A DNA stretch of 22,042 nt from JAVZGQ01 sp039000685 (GTDB taxonomy: Archaea > Aenigmatarchaeota > Aenigmatarchaeia > CG10238-14 > SCSR01), in contig JAWBNW010000010.1 in assembly GCA_039000685.1 (NCBI GenBank), positions 1 to 22,042 on the forward strand, in the 5' to 3' direction. The position numbers and the translations under genes were made by a program. The notes under the pieces are model-generated. The model searched no databases. It was not told the DNA's origin and saw only the letters and a list, made by a program, of their open reading frames with translations. This document shows positions 7,412 to 12,983 of this stretch, in pieces. Numbering within the stretch: the first letter of the stretch is position 1; every line of letters starts with the position of its first letter.

Positions 7412-7767
7412 GCAGCTGTTTGACAATTACAACTTTTTAGACAATCGTCAAAATTCTTGTAACCAAAAAAGCTACAGACTTCACCAAAACTTGCTCTATT
7501 TATATCAGAATTGCGATTATTTGGATCTGGCAATCTCTGACCTATTTGATCATACAGGATTCCGCCTTTTTCGTATTCAAGTGTTGGCATGTAAGAATTT
7601 ATACATCCTCTTGTGTTTAATTGCCTACATAGCTCCTGGTGTCCTGTTATTTTAAATGTCCATGCTTTGAATGGTCCGAATTGGCCACCAAATAAGGCAA
7701 CTAGAGCAACTGCCACTACTATGATTATTACGAGTGCTGCGATTATCCAAAAGGTTTGTTCAGCCAT
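7408..7767 (-). CDS. Cysteine-rich pilin-like protein, candidate major subunit
   Basis: 119 residues: MAEQTFW, a ~22-residue hydrophobic helix (residues ~7-28), GGQFGPF, then a small ectodomain with six cysteines. The order C-x7-C, a long spacer, S-F-x-E-V-C, x10, C-x3-C-x-C matches the 83-residue protein at 11781-12032 almost exactly. The single N-terminal helix plus extracellular disulfide-rich head is the layout of a type IV pilin-like subunit, though no clear Lys-Gly cleavage site precedes the helix. It is the last gene of the minus-strand pilus locus but has its own TATA-like box 27 nt upstream, and so may be made in larger amounts than its neighbours. Major-pilin status is inference. 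Confidence 0.75.
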   Translation of the reverse strand: MAEQTFWIIAALVIIIVVAVALVALFGGQFGPFKAWTFKITGHQELCRQLNTRGCINSYMPTLEYEKGGILYDQIGQRLPDPNNRNSDINRASFGEVCSFFGYKNFDDCLKSCNCQTAA

Positions 7768-7790
7768 AAATAAATTTTGATTTTACCAGA

Positions 7791-7797
7791 ATTTAAA
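7791..7797 (-). promoter_or_regulatory. TATA-like box for the 7408-7767 gene
   Basis: Minus strand GGTTTAAAT centred ~27 nt before ATG 7767, in a 46-nt gap that is unusually wide for this otherwise overlapping gene run. It implies independent, leaderless expression of the cysteine-rich protein. Confidence 0.55.
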
Positions 7798-7813
7798 CCT
7801 GTTGGTAAGAAAA

Positions 7814-8227
7814 CTAGGTCGAAAATTTAAATATAATATCTTTCGATAAATTTGCTTCAGTTGTAGAATCTTTGTAATTGTAAGATATCTTACCCTTCAC
7901 GATGAAAAAGCCTGATTCTTCATATGTCTCTACAAGTTTAAATGTTGAATCAGAATTATCGAGATGGAGAGAAATTGTTTTTGGCGTTTCTTTTGCTATA
8001 GTTTCATAAGAAACACCTTTAGCCCTATTTTCTGAAAGTTTAGCTTCAAAATATTTCCGAAAATAGAATTGGGAATATTCTGCCTCATTGATGATAGAGG
8101 AGTATTTTCGTGAAATTGTAGAAATTTCAATCTCTCTGCTTAACAGTTGACCTAAAAAATAAAATGCTACAACAGTTAAACAGGACGCTATTAAAATCGC
8201 TAATATATAGCCTACTAAACCCTTCAT
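7814..8227 (-). CDS. Minor-pilin-like membrane-anchored protein
   Basis: 137 residues: Met-Lys-Gly, then a ~22-residue helix (LVGYILAILIASCLTVVAFY), a short basic/acidic neck (SREIEISTISRKYSS) and a beta-rich ectodomain of ~95 residues (ISLHLDN, TFKLVETYEESGFFIVKGK). Lys-Gly immediately before the helix fits a class III signal cleaved by an archaeal prepilin peptidase, with an extremely short leader. There is no cysteine outside the helix. The start overlaps the stop of the 8224 gene by 4 nt (ATGA), so it is co-translated with the other minor-pilin-like genes. No sequence family recognised. Confidence 0.75.
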   Translation of the reverse strand: MKGLVGYILAILIASCLTVVAFYFLGQLLSREIEISTISRKYSSIINEAEYSQFYFRKYFEAKLSENRAKGVSYETIAKETPKTISLHLDNSDSTFKLVETYEESGFFIVKGKISYNYKDSTTEANLSKDIIFKFST

Positions 8228-8595
8228 ACAACAACCTCTATTTTAATTCTTTTATTGTTAGCAAACGCCTCAATTATAGTTCTTTCACCAGAAATTTTAG
8301 GGTTTCCTATTTCTTTATCTCCAATTGAAAGCTTATAATTTGGTAATACCTGACTTATCTTTGCTTCTATCGTACTCTTATTTATTTTTCCTTCCAAGTA
8401 GTTTAGTAACATTTCGCTTATCTCAGATTGAGCTATGCTTATTGAGAGCATCTGGGATTTCAAAGGATTATAAATTGGTTTGTAAGTTATCTCAACTCCT
8501 ATCTTAATGTTAAGAAAAGACATTATTATAAATAAAACACTGGCAAAAATTATAAAAACCACTAAAAAAATTATGAAGCTGAAAATTTTAGGCAA
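8224..8595 (-). CDS. Minor-pilin-like protein
   Basis: 123 residues with a TTG start at 8595, preceded by AGGT as a plausible ribosome binding site. MPK is followed by a ~25-residue helix (IFSFIIFLVVFIIFASVLFI) and a helical-then-strand ectodomain (SMLSISIAQ-like stretch, then YKLSIGDKEIG and KRIKIEVVV) without cysteine. The position between genes of the same layout, with a 10-nt gap upstream and a 4-nt overlap downstream, argues for one of several minor pseudopilin-like subunits. It lacks the Lys-Gly leader of its neighbours. Confidence 0.75.
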   Translation of the reverse strand: MPKIFSFIIFLVVFIIFASVLFIIMSFLNIKIGVEITYKPIYNPLKSQMLSISIAQSEISEMLLNYLEGKINKSTIEAKISQVLPNYKLSIGDKEIGNPKISGERTIIEAFANNKRIKIEVVV

Positions 8596-8605
8596 TAGTA
8601 AACCT

Positions 8606-9013
8606 TTAATAACTTATCACCATTTTTCCAAACTTAAATTTTCCTCTCGAATAAATTGTAATTGGGAGTATGAAACTTTTTTTATGTTGAGAAGTACCAA
8701 GCTTCCATGTAGTTTCAAAATCTGAGATTTCAATTTCAAATTCATTTGAATTTAAACAAATATTGCCTTGATTTAATTTTTCATCATCGAATATACTTCT
8801 GTAAAAATTTCCACTTTCATCTTCATAAATCAAGCATTTGTCCCCAATGATTGAATTGACGGCATCGAAAGTCATTCTTTCATCGATTACTTCATTAATC
8901 TTGACATGATATATTGAAAAAAGGAGAAAGATACCAAGAATGGTCGCTATTGTTATAATGTTTTTTAATATATCTATCATGGTATCTGAGATTATATATG
9001 CTTGTCCTTTCAT
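8606..9013 (-). CDS. Minor-pilin-like protein with class III signal
   Basis: 135 residues from ATG 9013. An in-frame TTG three codons upstream is rejected because ATG 9013 overlaps the preceding stop by the usual 4 nt. It begins MKGQAYIISDTMID, the closest match here to a canonical archaeal class III signal (K-G then Q at +1), followed by a ~22-residue helix (ILKNIITIATILGIFLLFSI) and a ~95-residue ectodomain with two cysteines that could pair. The Lys-Gly-Gln start is the strongest single evidence that the cluster exports pilin-type subunits. Confidence 0.8.
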   Translation of the reverse strand: MKGQAYIISDTMIDILKNIITIATILGIFLLFSIYHVKINEVIDERMTFDAVNSIIGDKCLIYEDESGNFYRSIFDDEKLNQGNICLNSNEFEIEISDFETTWKLGTSQHKKSFILPITIYSRGKFKFGKMVISY

Positions 9014-9390
9014 TCTATCCAAACCTCATCCCCAATTTTCTTTATTGTTATGAAAGCGTCTAGGCAAGTAGAATTGCTGTCTTTAATTTTAACATAGTTG
9101 GGTGCTATAATTTCATGTGAATAAATATCATTTTCTATCTTTGTAACTACTTTATCATTCATAATCTTAACATCACAAGATTTACCAACAAAAATTTTTG
9201 AAGATACATCAAAACTAGATGAAGATATTGAAGAAATTGTGCTAGCTAATGTTTCTGAAAAAAGTTTAGTGTTTATCCAGTTTCTTTTGAAGATGGATAA
9301 GCCAACTATATAAGAAGAATAGATTATCAACAAAATTATAACTAAATCAGCAAAAAATTGCAAAAATGTAATAAGCAAAGAGCCTTTCAT
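9010..9390 (-). CDS. Minor-pilin-like protein
   Basis: 126 residues: MKGS, a helix of ~25 residues (LLITFLQFFADLVIILLIIY), a Ser-rich neck (STISSISSSSFDVSS) and a short beta ectodomain with two cysteines (GKSCDV, NSTCLD). The Met-Lys-Gly start matches the genes at 7814, 8606, 12500 and 12691. It starts 3 nt after the stop of the 794-residue protein gene and overlaps the next gene by 4 nt, so it belongs to the same transcript. It probably sits in, or primes, the pilus-like fibre together with the other minor subunits. Confidence 0.75.
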   Translation of the reverse strand: MKGSLLITFLQFFADLVIILLIIYSSYIVGLSIFKRNWINTKLFSETLASTISSISSSSFDVSSKIFVGKSCDVKIMNDKVVTKIENDIYSHEIIAPNYVKIKDSNSTCLDAFITIKKIGDEVWIE

Positions 9391-9393
9391 AAT

Positions 9394-11778
9394 TTAATTT
9401 AGGGTTGGAATCTTAAAATCTATTAAACCTGGGTGATTTATATAAACATCTGGATAGACAAATTGTGTCTCTCTGTAGATATCGATTATAAGCCCAACAA
9501 ATTCTGAAACTACAGAACAGGCGCCCGTGAACTTTTGCCCAAATCCTAGACACGCTGTCACAGCATCTAAAATCCCACCACCCATTGTTGCCACGGCACA
9601 AAGTGCAGAAGAAACGCATTTTGCAATATATTCTCCCGCCTCTAGCCCAACATACCAGTTGACAAGACCTGCAGTTGCGTAGCAGTAATTCTTTTTGTTG
9701 TAAGTTAAAGGCATGTAAGGTTCAACATAGATTGTGTCTCCTTCTTGATAAATCTTGAGCTCTGAATAACATGGACTTACCAAATAAAATCTGGGATCTT
9801 GAGCAACTATGCTGTTTCTTTTCAGTTTTATTGAATCTATTCCTTTAGCTTGGCAAGCTTCTGGTAATGAGTAAGCTCTTACACAAGCACCGAGCTGGAC
9901 ACAAATTGCCCCATCTTGACAAGAAGTTTGGCAATAACCTTCTGGTGGTTTGACTGGAGATTCATAGCCATAGTAAGAAAAATATCTGTCCCAATAAGTT
10001 GCTCCCAATGGTGTGTAAAGGTCTTGAATTCTAAGAATAGCATAGCCCAAAGTTCCTCTTGAAAAGATTTCTGCATCTTCTTTTAGTCTCAATCTCTTAC
10101 CACCTAATAAATTCCACAAATTTTTAGCTTCAGCTGAATCTGTTAAAACATCTTCCTTTAAATACTTTGACACGGCATCTTCGGTTTCACGTAAGATTGT
10201 TCTTTCAGAAACATCTTTACCCTCCATAAACAAATCGTACAATTTCTCATCAATGTTACCAGTAAGTTTTTCCATCTTTGATCCCCTTTCCATAACAGCA
10301 AAAAATATACCTTCGTTGGCCTCTTTCTCCAATTTACCTAATTTAATGGAAATTAATCTTAAGGCTTCGTCTTTATCGGCAACTTTGATTCCGTTGCGCT
10401 TAAGGAATTCTACCGCATCATCAGGATTTTCTTCAAAATATTTTTTCATACTTTTTCCTATTTTTGAAAAAGAATCAGAATCTAAAACCTTATCACTCAT
10501 TACAGTTTCTTCTAATCTACCTATCTTTTTTTCAAATGGTAAAACTATCTTTTTCTTGATTTTGTCAAAAACCCCATCTTTTTCAAGAATAACTTCTTTT
10601 ATCCTTTTGTTTCCATATTCATCCACTTCATAGATGGGTGTGAAAATATCATCTATTGTGTCGGGCCATCCTTTTACACGAGCGTATTCTTCCAAAGGGT
10701 TTATCACATTTTCTACCGCTTCATCACCAAAATCTCTTGCTACTCTCCATTCTTTAAGAGCAGTATCATATTTCCATCCTTTCTTTTTCCAAAGTTCTGC
10801 CAACTCATCACCTTCTTCCACCTCTTCCTTAAAGTAACTTGAAATTTTATCTTTCAAATCGCTCATTTTTATCGAAAATCCTCTCTTAGTTTCAGCTATT
10901 TTTGTTTTCAAATAATTCTGAACTTTTGGTATAACAAATTTTTGTAAAGTAATTTTAGCCACATCTGCACCAATCCCTACAATTACACCTTCCTTCAAAC
11001 AATCGCCAAGGGTTTTATCTTGCATCGCTAAACAAAGTAAAGTATAGCCTGCTGTGACTTTTCCTATGAATTTTCCTTCCCCCACTACAAATTTTCCAGC
11101 TTTTATCACACCGCTTTTCAATTTTCCTACATTTTCCACCACATCATCGGCACCATTTTCTAGAGCATTCCATGCTCTTCTTAATTTGGAAAAAGTCTCC
11201 GGGGAAATCGATTCTATTTTGTCTCTGATTTTGTTGGCAATTTTCCTTCCAACTGTTATAGTACCTTCTTTTCCAGCCTCTGCAGCAGTTTCTAGGCCAA
11301 ATATATCCATACCCAAAAACACAGAGTCCAAAGTAACTGTCAACAAAAAATTAGAGCTCCATGGCAAATCCTCCGACCAGGGGATGAAGACTGAAGCTGC
11401 TGTTTCCAGAACACCTTGACCAAATTGATATGGTGGTTCTGGAGGAAAATATTCCCAATAAACTTTATAATAAGGATCATTGAATAATTGTACAGGAATT
11501 TCAAGTTCTGGCCCACCTAAACCAATTTTTTTCTTAACCCAGTTTATTCCATTTTCTATTTCATCCTTTAGACTTGCAATTCTATTTTGTTCTAACTCAA
11601 ATTTCAATGTTTTTTCTTCTCCAGTTTCACAAACATATTCCACACTTTTATAAAAATTATAAGCATTTTGCTCAGCAATCTTATCACTAGAATTGTGGAT
11701 AGAAGACCACAAACCGAATCCTACCAACACAGCAATTACTCCACCAACAACCAAAAATCTTAAAGTATACTCATTCAA
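9394..11778 (-). CDS. Large membrane-anchored protein with Cys-rich C-terminus
   Basis: About 794 residues. Starts at TTG 11793 and GTG 11787 are also open; I prefer TTG 11778, just after the upstream stop and ~7 nt after GGTG. One hydrophobic helix lies at residues ~8-25 (FLVVGGVIAVLVGFGL), as in the pilin-like neighbours, so nearly all of the protein should be extracellular. Residues ~30-610 are largely helical and charged with only three Cys, and include hydrophobic patches near ~130-165 and ~240-280. The last 179 residues hold 11 Cys plus a Gly/Ala hydrophobic stretch. It lies inside the pilin-like gene run and is far larger than a normal minor pilin: a tip adhesin, fibre-associated effector or exported substrate is possible. 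No family recognised. Confidence 0.75.
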   Translation of the reverse strand: MNEYTLRFLVVGGVIAVLVGFGLWSSIHNSSDKIAEQNAYNFYKSVEYVCETGEEKTLKFELEQNRIASLKDEIENGINWVKKKIGLGGPELEIPVQLFNDPYYKVYWEYFPPEPPYQFGQGVLETAASVFIPWSEDLPWSSNFLLTVTLDSVFLGMDIFGLETAAEAGKEGTITVGRKIANKIRDKIESISPETFSKLRRAWNALENGADDVVENVGKLKSGVIKAGKFVVGEGKFIGKVTAGYTLLCLAMQDKTLGDCLKEGVIVGIGADVAKITLQKFVIPKVQNYLKTKIAETKRGFSIKMSDLKDKISSYFKEEVEEGDELAELWKKKGWKYDTALKEWRVARDFGDEAVENVINPLEEYARVKGWPDTIDDIFTPIYEVDEYGNKRIKEVILEKDGVFDKIKKKIVLPFEKKIGRLEETVMSDKVLDSDSFSKIGKSMKKYFEENPDDAVEFLKRNGIKVADKDEALRLISIKLGKLEKEANEGIFFAVMERGSKMEKLTGNIDEKLYDLFMEGKDVSERTILRETEDAVSKYLKEDVLTDSAEAKNLWNLLGGKRLRLKEDAEIFSRGTLGYAILRIQDLYTPLGATYWDRYFSYYGYESPVKPPEGYCQTSCQDGAICVQLGACVRAYSLPEACQAKGIDSIKLKRNSIVAQDPRFYLVSPCYSELKIYQEGDTIYVEPYMPLTYNKKNYCYATAGLVNWYVGLEAGEYIAKCVSSALCAVATMGGGILDAVTACLGFGQKFTGACSVVSEFVGLIIDIYRETQFVYPDVYINHPGLIDFKIPTLN

Positions 11779-11780
11779 AA

Positions 11781-12032
11781 TTAACACCCACAATATTTTT
11801 TACAGTTTTCTAGTTTCATACCATTTTGATTGCAAATCTCATCAAAACTCTTTGAGTCAATAACAACAAGATTATCATCACAACCTTTTTTTATGAGCTC
11901 TAAACAAGCTTGATTTAATCTTATAGTTGGCTCGTTGGTACCACTTTTCATCATTTGCAAAATTACCATGACTGCAAAGATTAATACGAATGACAAAATT
12001 ATTAAGAGAATTATGGATAACGGCTTTTCCAT
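11781..12032 (-). CDS. Short cysteine-rich pilin-like protein
   Basis: 83 residues: MEKP, a ~23-residue helix (LSIILLIILSFVLIFAVMVI), then a ~50-residue head with six cysteines, ending C-x3-C-x-C. The pattern C-x7-C, spacer, S-F-x-E-I-C, x9, C-x3-C-x-C reproduces that of the 119-residue protein at 7408-7767 with a shorter spacer. The two look like paralogs keeping the same three disulfides, although their helices differ. A TATA-like box ~27 nt upstream suggests that this gene, with those downstream to 7814, can be transcribed separately from the motor genes. The end touches the 794-residue protein gene. Confidence 0.75.
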   Translation of the reverse strand: MEKPLSIILLIILSFVLIFAVMVILQMMKSGTNEPTIRLNQACLELIKKGCDDNLVVIDSKSFDEICNQNGMKLENCKKYCGC

Positions 12033-12047
12033 AAAATAATTTTGATT

Positions 12048-12185
12048 TTATGGAAAAATAAACTTAACAATACTAAGAAATTTTTCTCTGGCAAAGAAAA
12101 CTAAAAAAAATGTCAGCAACAATAAAGAAATGAGCATGATGACATAAACCAAGTATTTGAAAGGCAAACTTATTCCTTTCATCAT
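12048..12185 (-). CDS. 45-residue membrane microprotein (sixth after the platform gene)
   Basis: Begins MMKG (ATG 12185 or 12182), followed by ISLPFKYLVYVIMLISLLLL, continues hydrophobic to about residue 31, and ends AREKFLSIVKFIFP. One membrane helix, with a short basic/hydrophobic tail and no ectodomain. The frame ends in TAA at 12048. The start overlaps the preceding gene's stop by 4 nt. Too short for most gene finders, but the start-stop coupling on the 5' side and the Met-Lys-Gly start argue that it is real. Function unknown; a pilin-like or assembly microprotein. Confidence 0.65.
   Translation of the reverse strand: MMKGISLPFKYLVYVIMLISLLLLTFFLVFFAREKFLSIVKFIFP
12055..12063 (-). promoter_or_regulatory. 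TATA-like box for the 11781-12032 gene
   Basis: Minus strand GTTTATTTT centred ~27 nt before ATG 12032, lying within the 3' end of the preceding microprotein gene. It could start a second transcript for the pilin-like genes. Confidence 0.4.
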
Positions 12186-12319
12186 TTCCACGGCTTTGGT
12201 ATTTTTATATTAGCAATCAATTGTAAGAAATCCACATTTTTTATGATGTAGAATATCACAAAAATTATTATAGCTAAAGTTATTATGGAAAGTATCAGAA
12301 TCCACTCATCTTCACTCAT
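12182..12319 (-). CDS. 45-residue membrane microprotein
   Basis: MSEDEW, one ~20-residue helix (ILILSIITLAIIIFVIFYII), then KNVDFLQLIANIKIPKPWK and TGA at 12182. The acidic N-terminus and basic tail suggest N-out, C-in if inserted alone. The ATG at 12319 overlaps the previous stop by 1 nt (TGATG) and its own stop overlaps the next start, a coupling chain unlikely by chance. No family recognised. Confidence 0.65.
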   Translation of the reverse strand: MSEDEWILILSIITLAIIIFVIFYIIKNVDFLQLIANIKIPKPWK

Positions 12320-12480
12320 CAAGTTCCACCAAACATTTTCTTCAAAAATTCTGGTACATTCAATATTTGAGTAAGTGTAGAAGTTCCTGATTCTTTAATT
12401 TTCGAATAAAAATATAAAGTTAGGAGTATCATACACATTGCTACAATAATTATTACTACCGTGCTTAATGTCAGTTCCAT
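12319..12480 (-). CDS. 53-residue pilin-like microprotein
   Basis: MELTLSTVVIIIVAMCMILL, then YFYSKIKESGT, a short linker and VPEFLKKMFGG at the end; TGA at 12319. The N-terminal E-L-T-L-x-x-x-V-I resembles the start of the 12500-12694 protein (IELTLNWTVI), suggesting the two are relatives of which this one has lost the Lys-Gly leader. The C-terminal E-F-L-K-K echoes the 12691-12864 protein. A 19-nt gap separates it from the upstream gene; 1-nt overlap with the downstream one. Confidence 0.65.
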   Translation of the reverse strand: MELTLSTVVIIIVAMCMILLTLYFYSKIKESGTSTLTQILNVPEFLKKMFGGT

Positions 12481-12499
12481 AATTCAATTTTTAATTTTT

Positions 12500-12694
12500 C
12501 TAAATAAATACTTCACAAAGCTCCGCCTTTCCAAAAAGTTTACCTATAGTCATAAGACATAATTCTTTACTTGTCCAACCAAAAACATTAGAATGGAAGA
12601 AGATCGAAAGAAAGATTATTGCCAAAACAATGGTCAAAATTATTCCTATTAGTATCACGGTCCAATTCAAAGTCAATTCAATTGCACCCTTCAT
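12500..12694 (-). CDS. 64-residue pilin-like protein with class III-type start
   Basis: MKGAIELTLNWTVILIGIIL opens directly into a ~25-residue helix, followed by a 30-residue head with two cysteines (KELCLMT, AELCEVF). Lys-Gly followed by a helix with an early Glu is the pattern of archaeal type IV pilins, where the acidic residue helps pack subunits. The ATG overlaps the preceding stop by 4 nt. It is the longest of the six small proteins between the platform gene and the cysteine-rich pilin-like gene. Confidence 0.7.
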   Translation of the reverse strand: MKGAIELTLNWTVILIGIILTIVLAIIFLSIFFHSNVFGWTSKELCLMTIGKLFGKAELCEVFI

Positions 12695-12864
12695 TTTCCT
12701 ATCACTTTCTTCAGAAACTCTTCTACTTTTTCATATATTTTTCCTGATTTCAAATCTTCCATAAATCCTTTTGACATCATGAGTAAAATTCCTATTATAA
12801 CTATTGCAACGAGTAAGAAAAGAATTATTATATAAATGTGGTCTAGCAAATTTATCCCCTTCAT
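12691..12864 (-). CDS. 57-residue membrane microprotein with class III-type start
   Basis: MKGINLLDHIYIIILFLLVA continues to a helix ending around GILLMM, then a 25-residue charged tail (EDLKSGKIYEKVEEFLKKVI) and TGA at 12691. The amphipathic tail could lie on the membrane or pack against a partner. The start overlaps the preceding stop by 4 nt (ATGA) and the stop overlaps the next start in the same way. Met-Lys-Gly links it to the other pilin-like proteins. Confidence 0.68.
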   Translation of the reverse strand: MKGINLLDHIYIIILFLLVAIVIIGILLMMSKGFMEDLKSGKIYEKVEEFLKKVIGK

Positions 12865-12983
12865 TTGAAAACAACCTCAACAGGAAATTTTAACAAATAT
12901 CTAACTACGACCATTACCAATATTAAAAAAATTATCAATCCTATGGCCAATGATAAAACAATTTTTTGTGTCCTTTCTTCCAA
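12861..12983 (-). CDS. 40-residue membrane microprotein next to the platform gene
   Basis: TTG start at 12983, immediately after the TGA of the platform gene (TGA then TTG). Encodes MEERTQK, one ~20-residue helix (IVLSLAIGLIIFLILVMVVV) and RYLLKFPVEVVFK, ending TGA at 12861, which overlaps the next ATG. It is the smallest gene of the set and has a non-ATG start, so it is less certain. The lack of any other reading between the two overlapping junctions supports it. Confidence 0.55.
   Translation of the reverse strand: MEERTQKIVLSLAIGLIIFLILVMVVVRYLLKFPVEVVFK

Noticed and set aside
9014..9022. Three extra residues (TTG start) on the 8606 pilin-like protein
   Set aside because: ATG 9013 makes the same 4-nt start-stop overlap as neighbouring genes and places Lys-Gly at positions 2-3 as in the other pilin-like proteins.
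10253..11419. Open frames on the plus strand opposite the 794-residue protein gene (including ~126- and ~121-codon frames)
   Set aside because: They are Ser/Pro/Phe-rich with no start signals and mirror the Lys/Glu-rich composition of the minus-strand gene, which has a membrane anchor, operon position and paired cysteines.
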